From: a virus
Length of the DNA stretch: 43,646 nt
Strand: one strand, 5' to 3'
IMG/VR virus record: IMGVR_UViG_3300037493_001662
Location: 1-43,646 of that record
Shown piece by piece: positions 6,202 through 13,341 of this stretch. How positions within the stretch are numbered: position 1 is the stretch's first letter; each line of letters opens with the position of its first letter. Both the position numbers and the translations under genes were made by a program. The notes under the pieces were generated by a model. It was given only the letters and a program-made list of their open reading frames with translations, searched no databases and was not told the origin of the DNA.

Positions 6202-7674
6202 TTATTCGATCGCCCCTTCTGTTGAGTTAACAGCGATTGCGTAAGTATCGAAGTCTTTCAATACAGGCAATGATGCTGCTACATAGGACGGTTGGAACTT
6301 GAGGATACGATTAACTACGTAATGCTTCAAGTCGAAGGGTGCATCAGACTGCATAAAGTCCTCGAAGGTAGCAACACTAGTATAAGGCTTAGCCAAGTAT
6401 TGCATAAAGGCACACCAATACTTCAACTTGTGGAAGTTGAGAGTTGGCATACCTAGTCGGACTTCTACAGTATTATGCTCCGATAGGCATTGGGTATTGA
6501 CAGCAGTATAGCGATTACCGTGATGGTCGCGGTCGATGCCACAGTAGTGATTGTGGGAACGAGAGTAAGATACGGTTCGGTGTGCCCAGCCATTGATAGC
6601 ATCACGCAGTTTAGTAGCCGTGCGTAAAGCCGACTGATTCGTGCGATGACGCATATCAATATGGACGTGATTCCCACAAGTGTTATTAACCTTAGCACCT
6701 GCATCGGTCATAGACTTCATCACTTCCTGCATAGTCTTCCAATCCTTCGGACTAGAGCCATTGATGAACCACGTCAATTCCTGGTAAGACGCTAACTGTT
6801 CGGACTGTAGGTTAGTGCGAATAGAACCATCACCCTTAAAGCACAACCAAGGGTGTTGAGGGAATCCATCTGTATCCCAATTTACGATATCGCTATTACG
6901 ATTAGCAACAAACTCTAACTCGATTCCTAGGCATTCACCTTCCGGTCGGAGTCGTTTAGCGATAGCAAGACTATGACTATTGAGACTACGCATCCAGTTG
7001 TGGGGACGGGTTTGCACAATATGCTGAATCATAATATTGAAGCGTTGAGGTAATGACTGAGTTGCGGTGCGACTAGTAAACTGTGCACTACGACGAATAC
7101 GACGAAGACGGATTCGCTGGAACCACTTAGCCGCAGTAACCGTATCTCCGTGCATCATCATCGTTTTCTTCTTATCATCCGAATCGACAAACTTGCAGTC
7201 GTTAGGGACAATCTCATTCATACCATTATGGAAATGAGGTGCTTCGATAGTTGCTACGAACGCTTCCGGTTGATACTGATACTGTTCTAATACCACTTGG
7301 TGGTTCTTACCAACCCAACCAAGCAAGTTATTAGCAGACTTACCGGATAACTTGACTTGCTCCATTCGTAGCAGAATGGTAACTCGGCTAACGATAGTTG
7401 ACATATTAATGTCAGCCCAGTTGTCATACTCGAACCACTGGGAACCCATAATTACCATCTTAATGAGGGTCGGATTATTCCGAACGAATTCAGGACTCTG
7501 ATTCCACTGGGAAACCACTTCTGCTACCTGTTCATCCTTTTCGTTATACTGACGACCGATACGAGTGCTAGCAATCAACATAACGATGATATCGTTCTGT
7601 TTCTTGCGAAGCGTGGGATTAGCGGAAAGAAGGAGTTGTTCCTTCTTGTCATTCTTACTGTCGTTGATACTCAC
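6202..7674 (-). CDS. Amidoligase-family enzyme with long N-terminal extension
   Basis: The C-terminal half matches the putative amidoligase family (glutamine-synthetase-like fold, ATP-dependent carboxylate-amine bond formation). Motifs in order are GIELEF (about residues 247-252), DGSI (about 283), CGNHVHID (about 333-340), a YCGIDRDHHGNRY segment and NTVEVRLG (about 399-406). These acidic, His and Arg residues would bind Mg-ATP. The first 240 residues are not part of that domain and I do not recognise them. The gene starts with GTG. It lies downstream of a class II glutamine amidotransferase on the same strand, the pairing expected if ammonia or an amide group is handed over. The substrate is unknown: a peptide, cell-wall component or metabolite are all possible. 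Confidence 0.8.
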   Translation of the reverse strand: MSINDSKNDKKEQLLLSANPTLRKKQNDIIVMLIASTRIGRQYNEKDEQVAEVVSQWNQSPEFVRNNPTLIKMVIMGSQWFEYDNWADINMSTIVSRVTILLRMEQVKLSGKSANNLLGWVGKNHQVVLEQYQYQPEAFVATIEAPHFHNGMNEIVPNDCKFVDSDDKKKTMMMHGDTVTAAKWFQRIRLRRIRRSAQFTSRTATQSLPQRFNIMIQHIVQTRPHNWMRSLNSHSLAIAKRLRPEGECLGIELEFVANRNSDIVNWDTDGFPQHPWLCFKGDGSIRTNLQSEQLASYQELTWFINGSSPKDWKTMQEVMKSMTDAGAKVNNTCGNHVHIDMRHRTNQSALRTATKLRDAINGWAHRTVSYSRSHNHYCGIDRDHHGNRYTAVNTQCLSEHNTVEVRLGMPTLNFHKLKYWCAFMQYLAKPYTSVATFEDFMQSDAPFDLKHYVVNRILKFQPSYVAASLPVLKDFDTYAIAVNSTEGAIE

Positions 7675-7764
7675 GGTTTTGTTGTTTTTTGGTTTTTACT
7701 GCTTTAGTCGGTTCTACAGAGTGTAGGATTGCCAATGTTAGCAGGAAAGGGGGGGAAAGTTTTA

Positions 7765-7784
7765 CATCCCTATTACTAGGGATG
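7765..7784. promoter_or_regulatory. 8-bp palindrome between amidotransferase and amidoligase genes
   Basis: CATCCCTA-TTAC-TAGGGATG is a perfect inverted repeat in a 185-bp spacer. On the minus strand a TTGAGT lies 16 bp before a TAATAG that overlaps the palindrome, so this may be a promoter with an overlapping operator for the amidoligase. There is no T-tract for termination. Confidence 0.35.
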
Positions 7785-7859
7785 CCTTAAAACTCAATTT
7801 AGTTCTGTTTTTGAACTATGGTAATTGATGAATTGAAGGATTTTGATCGAACTGACCGA

Positions 7860-8939
7860 TTAGTAGCCCCAGTCGGAATCCTTCCAAGCCTTGGTTTGCT
7901 TGCGACTGTTCTTCTTCGACTGCTCCATCGACTTCTTGTGATACGCGTCCAACATCGCTTGCTCGGATTCAGTAACTACTTCTTCTGGTTCAGTAGAAGG
8001 AGTGCTAGGAGTAGCCAGAGTCGCAGGACTGTAGGACTTGTAGGTTCCTGGTGAATAACCACCGCTATAGCCACCAGTATAACCACTAGCACCAGCACTA
8101 CCAAGACTGCGATAGATGCTAGCGGTGCTGGCATAAGACATAGAACTATTGAACTTGGGAAACTCCGATGAGGTGACTTCACCATTCTGTTGGAATACGT
8201 GTTTTACGTAATCTGCTAGCATCATAGGAGTCGATACATTCGCAGTTTTGATCGAATTGAAGTCGCACAACATCTTGGTCAATTCAACGCAATGCGTCTT
8301 ATCCGTGCAAATGACGTAACTGTCCAATTCCACGATATAGGACATATATAGTGGTGCTCGGTTATCACGCAATACAAACATATTGCCTATTGAATCAAAT
8401 CCTACAACTGCAGCATAACCAGCAAGACCATCTTTGAAGGATTGCTCGCCGTTAAGGTGAAGGAAGCAATTTAGGATATGCTCCGAATCGCAGGTAGTAT
8501 GTAGTGGTAGTTTCTCACCAGTCCACTCGACTACACCATTATGTGCAATCGTATAAGTCCCGTGTTCGTTGGAACCGGTAAATGGGTGAGTATTATCAAT
8601 ACTCTTACCACAAGTAGCGGTGCGACCGTGAGCAATGATGGAACCGTTAATTGCACCTTTCTTAGGTTTCACACCATTCACATCAAAGTCGATACCTTCG
8701 ACTAGTTTCGTTTTGATATTGCTTTTAAGCATATCAATACCCTCTTTAAGAGTGCCCATACCAGCAACGGTATCTGCGGAAAGATACCGTTCTGTGTATT
8801 GACCATTCTGGTGTTTGATGGAATAACCGAATCCATCTTTTTGACTAGCACCTAGCAAAAATGCCATTTTAAGCACTAATGCTGATGCCTGTTTGCTATT
8901 TTTAGTAGCAATACGGCTAATTGCAATCATCTTACACAT
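7860..8939 (-). CDS. Class II glutamine amidotransferase
   Basis: This enzyme would hydrolyse glutamine to release ammonia for a partner. I chose the ATG at 8939 because it places the nucleophile at Cys2 (MCKMIAISRI), which becomes N-terminal after Met removal, as the family requires. Further motifs are DGFGYS (35-40), AHGRTATCGKSIDNTHPF (103-120; the substrate-binding Arg and Asn region), AHNG (132-135; oxyanion hole), TCDSEHIL (149-156) and RDNRAPLY (191-198). The C-terminal 100 residues are unusual: a Ser/Tyr/Gly low-complexity stretch (GYTGGYSGGYSPGTYKSYSP, about 286-305), then an acidic and a basic segment ending in WGY. The frame stays open to an ATG at 9065, adding 42 residues. That would need propeptide cleavage as in some PurF or GltB enzymes. 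Confidence 0.85.
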   Translation of the reverse strand: MCKMIAISRIATKNSKQASALVLKMAFLLGASQKDGFGYSIKHQNGQYTERYLSADTVAGMGTLKEGIDMLKSNIKTKLVEGIDFDVNGVKPKKGAINGSIIAHGRTATCGKSIDNTHPFTGSNEHGTYTIAHNGVVEWTGEKLPLHTTCDSEHILNCFLHLNGEQSFKDGLAGYAAVVGFDSIGNMFVLRDNRAPLYMSYIVELDSYVICTDKTHCVELTKMLCDFNSIKTANVSTPMMLADYVKHVFQQNGEVTSSEFPKFNSSMSYASTASIYRSLGSAGASGYTGGYSGGYSPGTYKSYSPATLATPSTPSTEPEEVVTESEQAMLDAYHKKSMEQSKKNSRKQTKAWKDSDWGY

Positions 8940-9178
8940 ATGTTTATTGTTTTGTTGGTATAAGTCCGAGTGATGCTTTGCAACGACTGTTGCAATCGAT
9001 AGCATATTCCGATCAATCGTGTTGATGGAACTGTTGCTTCGGATAGTTGCACTACTTGGACTCATAGATGTAATAGTATCAACTGAATTGAATACAGCAA
9101 GCCATCATTTGACTAAATGGACATAGATAGATGGACTCTGCTATTACTAGTAAAATGATCGACTGTAGTAATAAACAA

Positions 9179-9406
9179 TTACAATCCAATGTATGATAGT
9201 GGGATGTATTGTATCACGGGATGCATAAGGTTGCTAGTATCTACTGGAAGTCCAGGATACACAGTAATTTTAGTATCTACATACTTAATACCATCTTGGT
9301 GATAAGTTTTATAATCAACAATTATATTGCTGACGTAGATTGTATTGGGCACGGGAATATTAATCCGGTTGTTTTCAGTCGTCTTGATGTTTATAGTGTT
9401 TGACAT
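9179..9406 (-). CDS. Hypothetical protein, 75 aa, upstream of amidotransferase
   Basis: This small Asn/Ile/Tyr-rich protein has a beta-like pattern (NRINIPVPNTIYVSNIIVDY). It has no signal peptide, membrane segment or known motif. It lies on the same strand about 240 bp upstream of the chosen amidotransferase start (about 110 bp upstream of the earlier one) and could be co-transcribed. Amidoligase operons sometimes encode short peptide substrates, so it is a candidate substrate or accessory factor. That is inference from position only. Confidence 0.6.
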   Translation of the reverse strand: MSNTINIKTTENNRINIPVPNTIYVSNIIVDYKTYHQDGIKYVDTKITVYPGLPVDTSNLMHPVIQYIPLSYIGL

Positions 9407-9532
9407 ATTGGTAGTTGTTGGGAATAGTTGTATTCCGGTCAGATACTGATTAGTAGCAGCCGGTATTTGGTGGGTTTTGTATTTTTCTGACTTTTATTTT
9501 TCCGCGTCCGCTGTTGGGCCAGGAGTCAGTCT

Positions 9533-9636
9533 ACTATTAAATGCGTTACAATTTTGATTCTGTAGGATTTATCCTAAAAACTAAACTATTAAATGCGTTA
9601 CAATTTTGATTTCGTGGAATTTATCTGAAAAAGTGA
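9533..9636. repeat. Tandem 52-bp direct repeat, two copies
   Basis: Copies at 9533-9584 and 9585-9636 agree at 44 of 52 positions, and the first 27 bases are identical. Each carries CTATTAAATGCGTTAC, close to the CTATTAAAGCGTTAC of the 5.1-5.4 kb array. The pair lies immediately beside the tRNA cluster and may bind the same protein or mark a mobile segment boundary. Confidence 0.8.
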
Positions 9637-9707
9637 GCATCTGGACGGACTTGAACCGACAACAGCCTGTTTACAAAACAGGTATTCTACCATTGAATTA
9701 CAGATGC
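9637..9707 (-). tRNA. tRNA-Thr (anticodon TGT)
   Basis: A 71-nt cloverleaf with 7-bp acceptor (GCATCTG/CGGATGC-type pairing), T-arm loop TTCAAGT, and anticodon stem CCTGT/ACAGG around TTTGTAA. It reads ACA. CCA is not encoded. Confidence 0.93.
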
Positions 9708-9712
9708 GAAAT

Positions 9713-9784
9713 ACGGCAAGCGGGGGTCGAACCCGCAACATCCTGCTTGGAAAGCAGACACTCTGCCAATTGAGTTACTGCCGT
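9713..9784 (-). tRNA. tRNA-Gly (anticodon TCC)
   Basis: A 72-nt cloverleaf with acceptor ACGGCAG-type stem, T-loop TTCGACC flanked by GCGGG/CCCGC, and anticodon loop TTTCCAA. It reads GGA. Confidence 0.93.
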
Positions 9785-9791
9785 GAAAGGT

Positions 9792-9863
9792 AGGCGTGAG
9801 GGGAATCGAACCCCCGACTTAAGCCTTATAAAGACTCCACTCTAACCGCTGAGTTACACGCCT
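9792..9863 (-). tRNA. tRNA-Ile (anticodon TAT)
   Basis: A 72-nt cloverleaf with perfect acceptor AGGCGTG/CACGCCT, T-loop TTCGATT, and anticodon loop TTTATAA. The TAT anticodon reads the rare ATA codon directly, without lysidine modification. Confidence 0.88.
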
Positions 9864-9870
9864 GTAAAGT

Positions 9871-9954
9871 AGAGGATATCCGATTCGAACGGATGGGGCT
9901 TTTACACCCAGTAGTTTTCAAGACTACCGCAATAGACCACTCTGCCAACCCTCT
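9871..9954 (-). tRNA. tRNA-Ser (anticodon TGA)
   Basis: An 84-nt tRNA with a long variable arm. The anticodon stem GTAGT/ACTAC encloses CTTGAAA, the acceptor ends pair as AGAGG/CCTCT, and the T-loop is TTCGAAT. It reads TCA. Confidence 0.93.
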
Positions 9955-9960
9955 GAAAGT

Positions 9961-10041
9961 TGATGGTGCTGGAATCGAACCAGCCGTAGATATAATCCAA
10001 CAGATTTACAGTCTGCCGTCCCGCCACGGAACATACCACCA
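9961..10041 (-). tRNA. tRNA-Tyr (anticodon GTA)
   Basis: An 81-nt tRNA with a long variable arm, as expected for bacterial tRNA-Tyr. The acceptor TGGTGGT pairs with ACCATCA with one wobble. The T-arm is GCTGG/CCAGC with loop TTCGATT. The anticodon loop is CTGTAAA. Confidence 0.9.
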
Positions 10042-10050
10042 GTAAAGTGC

Positions 10051-10136
10051 GGAGAAGGCAGGATTCGAACCTGCGGTAGTTTTTAGGCTACAAGTCTTTA
10101 GCAAAGACTCGCATTAAGCCTCTCTGCCACTTCTCC
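10051..10136 (-). tRNA. tRNA-Ser (anticodon GCT)
   Basis: An 86-nt tRNA with a long variable arm. The acceptor GGAGAAG pairs with CTTCTCC, the anticodon stem AGTCT/AGACT encloses TTGCTAA, and the T-loop is TTCGAAT. It reads AGC and AGT. Confidence 0.93.
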
Positions 10137-10154
10137 TCGAATGTTAAAGAACAT

Positions 10155-10224
10155 ACCAGCACTAGGACTTGAACCTAGACTAAAAGGACCAAAACCTTTC
10201 GTGCTACCATTACACTATGCGGGT
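10155..10224 (-). tRNA. tRNA-Gln (anticodon TTG)
   Basis: A 70-nt cloverleaf. The anticodon stem AAAGG/CCTTT encloses TTTTGGT, and the T-arm CTAGG/CCTAG encloses TTCAAGT. The acceptor has one mismatch (ACCCGCA against TGCTGGT), slightly weakening the call. It reads CAA. Confidence 0.85.
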
Positions 10225-10230
10225 CAAATG

Positions 10231-10734
10231 TCAACGTTGCTTCTTCTTGTATTCCATCACTACTTCCTTGCCGTCGATATACACTACATCGAACTCATCC
10301 CACAGTTCGAATTCATTAGTGGACTCCATCTCGAACATCAAGTCTGGATATTGTGATGATAATTCCTTCATCCACTTCAATGGTGAACAAGAGCGAGTGC
10401 GGAACTCATAGCGAATCTCCCCTTCATTAATCTGAGAGAACTGTGCGTCTATTGCGTCTGTAGGACAGCCCCAGTTCTTGATGGTGTATTCGTGTAGCGT
10501 TCCGTATCCAGTCATCTCAATGTTTTGACTCAAGGTGAATTCATCATTTTCTCCGGCTGTCTCAATCAACATTTGAGGGATAGGTGAGTGTGTAAAGAAT
10601 GTTAAGGGCGACTTGTCGTCCAAATCAACCAAATCTTCCTGTAGGTAAAACAGGTCGAGTGCTTCCTTTTTATCTTCGTGTATAGTGCTGATTGTTAGGG
10701 TGTTGTAAGCCCACTCAATAGATACTTTTTTCAT
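10231..10734 (-). CDS. Api92/DUF1281-like protein
   Basis: A 167-residue acidic protein. The core YTIKNWGCPTDAIDA (about residues 84-98), then IRYEFRTRSCSPLKWMKELS and a segment with FEMES, resembles the ferredoxin-like Api92/DUF1281 family, whose hallmark is an NWG-T/C-K/P-x-D motif, a threonine/serine-proline segment and a later aromatic strand. Such proteins occur in phages and mobile elements and their role is unknown. It is on the same strand as the tRNA cluster that follows. The family link is from memory of the motif pattern. Confidence 0.7.
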   Translation of the reverse strand: MKKVSIEWAYNTLTISTIHEDKKEALDLFYLQEDLVDLDDKSPLTFFTHSPIPQMLIETAGENDEFTLSQNIEMTGYGTLHEYTIKNWGCPTDAIDAQFSQINEGEIRYEFRTRSCSPLKWMKELSSQYPDLMFEMESTNEFELWDEFDVVYIDGKEVVMEYKKKQR

Positions 10735-10756
10735 TTGTTTCGTTATTGGTTGTTGA

Positions 10757-10990
10757 TTAGTAGGAGTTGTAGTCCATCCACTCTTGGCGTTCTTGTGGAT
10801 TCATTCCATCAAGAGGGTCGCTGGTAGTGGCTGGCGTGTTGAATACAGTAGTATCAAACAGCAACTTAAAGGCACTCTTGCGAGCCGTTTCTGTAGGGAT
10901 TTCTCCACCAAAGTATTTGGTGAGGACTTCTTTGAAAGCGGTGCTTTCGTTTTCGTATAATTGGTTCTCTGGTAATTCTTCGTTACTCAT
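10757..10990 (-). CDS. Hypothetical acidic protein, 77 aa
   Basis: A small acidic protein begins MSNEELPENQLYENESTAFK. It has a predicted helical centre and ends in PQERQEWMDYNSY. No domain is recognised. It lies directly downstream of a folded RNA element with a U-tract (11021-11080), so its expression may depend on read-through of that element or on a nearby promoter. The gap to the next gene is 22 bp. Confidence 0.65.
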   Translation of the reverse strand: MSNEELPENQLYENESTAFKEVLTKYFGGEIPTETARKSAFKLLFDTTVFNTPATTSDPLDGMNPQERQEWMDYNSY

Positions 10991-11020
10991 AGTGTTGTAT
11001 TGTTGGTAGAAAGGGAAACT

Positions 11021-11080
11021 AAAAAGAGGGCTGGCTTAGTGCCACTTTCGTCCTTGACTCATCGAGTCCAAGAACCCTCT
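11021..11080 (-). terminator. Branched hairpin with U-tract, terminator or leader RNA
   Basis: Minus-strand RNA has an outer stem AGAGGG/CCCTCT. It encloses a long hairpin (GTTCTTG paired with CAAGGAC plus ACTC/GAGT above it) and a short TGGC-ACTAA-GCCA hairpin, giving a three-way junction joined by GAAAG. A T5 tract follows the outer stem. It lies between two early genes, 30 bp before the next start. It could be an intrinsic terminator, an attenuator or a structured leader. Confidence 0.55.
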
Positions 11081-11166
11081 CGTCAGTCAACTGCAGTTTC
11101 AAGGTGCAGTTCGTTACGAAATTAACAATGCCCGCTATCTCCGAAATAGCAAGCAGTCTAGGTTTG

Positions 11167-11628
11167 TTATTTTGCCGTGCTGATGTTACGCAGGACTTCC
11201 TGCAATACGGCGGTGCGATATGTCATACCGCTTGGAATATGAAACTCAAATGGAGTTACATTACCCATAATCTCATCTACTTCAATAGGCTTAATTGCTC
11301 GCAGTTCCTTTATCTTGAGGTATGCCTTGCGTTGCTTTTCGTATGCCATCACAAGTTTAGAGCGAGACTGCGTTTGCACATCACTTACTGTAGTGTTTCC
11401 GGTGATATCAATAGCGTATTGGTTCTTGTCGATGTTCGGTTCCTTGCAGAAGATTTTATACGAAGCCAACTTTAGGTTTGAGTTGTGCGACTTGCACAAA
11501 GACTCAAAGTCGGTATAGTTAATAAACAGTTCTGCAAAGCGAGTTGCTTCTCGGTTGTTCAAGTTATGCATTTTGGCATACAAGAACATAGGTGAGGACT
11601 TAGTTTCTGGGCTGATGGATTTGGTCAT
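11167..11628 (-). CDS. Hypothetical protein, 153 aa
   Basis: The start at 11628 (MTKSISPETKSSPMFLYAKM) is chosen because it follows the upstream stop by one base, in the arrangement TAATATG. An open extension upstream overlaps the preceding gene. The protein is largely helical and basic, with LNNREATRFAELFINYTDFE near the N-terminus and a C-terminal helix. It might be a DNA-binding or regulatory early protein, but I see no diagnostic motif. It is followed by the branched RNA element. Confidence 0.7.
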   Translation of the reverse strand: MTKSISPETKSSPMFLYAKMHNLNNREATRFAELFINYTDFESLCKSHNSNLKLASYKIFCKEPNIDKNQYAIDITGNTTVSDVQTQSRSKLVMAYEKQRKAYLKIKELRAIKPIEVDEIMGNVTPFEFHIPSGMTYRTAVLQEVLRNISTAK

Positions 11629-11629
11629 A

Positions 11630-12064
11630 TTAGTTATTTTTTTTGGTGGAAGAGTTTTTCTTGGATTTCTTGAGTTTGCCAGTCTTAGGCTTCTTGTCAA
11701 GGGTTGAAATGACGTTCATTTTCTTTTGCTTGGAAATGATTTTGCTGAGTGCTTCGAATGTAGCCTTTTCAAATTCATCATCAATGATGCCTTCGTCACG
11801 GAGCATATTGCAACCTTGGTCGAACAACTGCTGGAACTGCTTAACATCATTGGATAATGAGAACACAGTAAGAACTCCATACTGTGGAAGACCGCACTTA
11901 AGTTCTTCTTGATGAACCAACTGAAGCACTTGCCACGCTTCGAATCGACTAATCATTCCTTGATTAATCATTTGGATAATACCGATTGGTTCCTTCTCGG
12001 TTAGAATGTTGCTAGTGAAAAGGCAAGAGGGAACACCATCTTGCTCATTGTTGTTTGTAGTCAT
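11630..12064 (-). CDS. Hypothetical protein, 144 aa
   Basis: An early minus-strand gene with ATG at 12064 after a pyrimidine-rich leader (CTCTCCCT). The body is helical (IGIIQMINQGMISRFEAWQV) and the last 20 residues are almost entirely Lys, Ser, Thr and Asn, a typical disordered nucleic-acid-binding tail. No family is recognised. It stops just before the start of the 153-residue gene, so the two are co-transcribed. Confidence 0.7.
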   Translation of the reverse strand: MTTNNNEQDGVPSCLFTSNILTEKEPIGIIQMINQGMISRFEAWQVLQLVHQEELKCGLPQYGVLTVFSLSNDVKQFQQLFDQGCNMLRDEGIIDDEFEKATFEALSKIISKQKKMNVISTLDKKPKTGKLKKSKKNSSTKKNN

Positions 12065-12072
12065 AGGGAGAG

Positions 12073-12372
12073 TTATTTATTTTCCAGATTGTTCATAGAG
12101 TCAAGAAGATTATCGAGATTCTTCTTCAAGGCTTCAACAACCATTAGCAGTTTCAAGTGCTGATTGGAGGCATCGGTGAACTCTTGCTTGAAGAATTCAA
12201 CCTGTGCGTTAAGGTGGTTAATGGTCGCTAGGTGCTCGCCGAGAACCTTCTGGGATGTGACCCAGAGGGCTTCGTGCATCGCAATCTTGATGTTCGCTTT
12301 ATCAATGTGGTCATTAAGCCCTTGGATATAGGCTTTTTGTAATTCTTCGTTATTGCTGGAGTTTTGGGTCAT
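12073..12372 (-). CDS. Coiled-coil protein, 99 aa
   Basis: The start at 12372 (MTQNSSNNEELQKAYIQGLN) gives a 22-bp overlap with the upstream gene. An in-frame ATG at 12399 would add nine residues. Almost the entire sequence has a heptad-like pattern of Leu, Ile, Val and Asn, with a C-terminal LVxEALKKNLDNLLDSMNNLE-type coiled coil. It is likely an oligomeric accessory protein of the upstream helix-turn-helix protein. Function is unknown. Confidence 0.65.
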   Translation of the reverse strand: MTQNSSNNEELQKAYIQGLNDHIDKANIKIAMHEALWVTSQKVLGEHLATINHLNAQVEFFKQEFTDASNQHLKLLMVVEALKKNLDNLLDSMNNLENK

Positions 12373-12841
12373 TTTCGTTGTTTTGGATTGGGTTGGCATC
12401 TGTGACTTTGCCTATAACCTCGGTCGTGTCAATGTCGAAAGCACGATTAAGTTCATCCTGCGTAATTTTCAGGCGAGCCTCGATGCGGACTGTGGGAGCG
12501 TCAGCCAAGTCTCTCACCTTGTCGATGGCGATAGCGATAGCCATAGGTAGTTGCCCTATAGGGATGTTTTCTGCTTGTTCTGATAGTCTGGTAGCCCCCT
12601 TGAGGACAAAGTCGCCCAGAAGCCCTGCCACTTCACGCTTCCACGCACCGAGTTCCAGTTTCCCGTCAGACTCCATCTGTTGTCTTACGGAAACAATAGT
12701 TGACTTTCTAATAGATACTAGTTTTGCTGTTTCTTCACAACTCGTTCCTTCCATCAAAAGTTTTTCCGCAATCTTTCGCACCGGCTTAGGAATGTTCTTA
12801 GTCGGGTCATTGAGTGATTCGTTATTTGCTTGATAATCCAT
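12350..12841 (-). CDS. Helix-turn-helix protein, candidate regulator or small terminase
   Basis: The N-terminal 60 residues contain a helix-turn-helix pattern: KIAEKLLMEGTSCEETAKLV followed by a recognition-like helix, RKSTIVSVRQQM. The middle is helical (GDFVLKGATRLSEQA, then IAIAIDKVRDLADAP) and the acidic C-terminus is likely disordered. Such an HTH plus oligomerising helices fits either a transcription regulator or a TerS-type packaging protein. No other TerS candidate is evident beside terL. It is the first minus-strand gene at a divergent junction, only 23 bp from the resolvase start, a typical regulator position. Confidence 0.7.
   Translation of the reverse strand: MDYQANNESLNDPTKNIPKPVRKIAEKLLMEGTSCEETAKLVSIRKSTIVSVRQQMESDGKLELGAWKREVAGLLGDFVLKGATRLSEQAENIPIGQLPMAIAIAIDKVRDLADAPTVRIEARLKITQDELNRAFDIDTTEVIGKVTDANPIQNNENDPKLQQ
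12810..12837 (+). promoter_or_regulatory. Candidate sigma70-type promoter for the replication operon
   Basis: TTGAGT (12810-12815) and GATAAT (12832-12837) are separated by 16 bp. Transcription would begin near 12844, about 20 bp before the resolvase ATG. The promoter would lie inside the start of the divergent gene. Confidence 0.45.
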
Positions 12842-12859
12842 AAATATTGGTGTAGTTGC

Positions 12860-12890
12860 ATAACATGGACGAAATCATAATGGATGTCAA
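12860..12890 (-). promoter_or_regulatory. Candidate divergent minus-strand promoter
   Basis: On the minus strand TTGACA (12890-12885) is followed after 19 bp by TGTTAT (12865-12860). Spacing is long, so support is modest. It would drive the HTH gene and overlap the start of the resolvase gene. Confidence 0.3.
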
Positions 12891-13296
12891 TATCATTCCA
12901 ACCAAGGCTACACATCAGTCATCTTTAAGAATAATGAGACGTAAGTCTGGTCAGATGTTTGTAGGCAAGTTTGCTAAGAGTGCTATTAAAGGATGGATTG
13001 AGGAGTTTAAGTTAAAGATTAGAAAACATAGACCGGCAAAGCCCTGGAATTGTCCAACTGAAGTAAACATAGAGTTTAAGTTTCCCTGGAACAAAAGCAC
13101 TCCTCAGAAGTATTTGTTGAAGGAGGAATGGAAAACTACACGACCAGACTTGGATAATATGGAAAAGGTTGTTTTAGATTCACTTACGGATGAAGGATTC
13201 CTAGTAGATGACTCAATCATCTGCCTTAAAACCACATCCAAGAAGCACTCCAGCACCCCGAAAATTATTATCCGATTGAAGCAGATTGCCCCTTGA
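12865..13296 (+). CDS. rusA: RusA-like Holliday junction resolvase
   Basis: This predicted structure-specific endonuclease would resolve branched recombination or replication intermediates before packaging. The RusA signature is clear: RPDLDNMEKVVLDSL at residues 93-107 (acidic residues D95 and D97, K101, D105) and FLVDDSII at 112-119 (D115, D116). A typical basic C-terminus follows. At 143 residues the length fits the family. The ATG at 12865 is preferred. A TTG at 12856 and an ATG at 12880 are alternatives. It is the first gene of the plus-strand replication and recombination operon. Confidence 0.9.
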   Translation: MDEIIMDVNIIPTKATHQSSLRIMRRKSGQMFVGKFAKSAIKGWIEEFKLKIRKHRPAKPWNCPTEVNIEFKFPWNKSTPQKYLLKEEWKTTRPDLDNMEKVVLDSLTDEGFLVDDSIICLKTTSKKHSSTPKIIIRLKQIAP

Positions 13297-13341
13297 CCAG
13301 CCCTCGATTATGTGGATAGTGAGGTTTCACCCACACCACAT

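Noticed and set aside
11021-11080. Hammerhead ribozyme, because the minus strand has GATGAGTC and GACGAAA in series
   Set aside because: The conserved CUGANGA is not positioned next to the stem that ends in GAAA. The only CTGACGA is displaced by four bases, and the required U-H before the cleavage site is missing. The helices fit a branched terminator or leader better.
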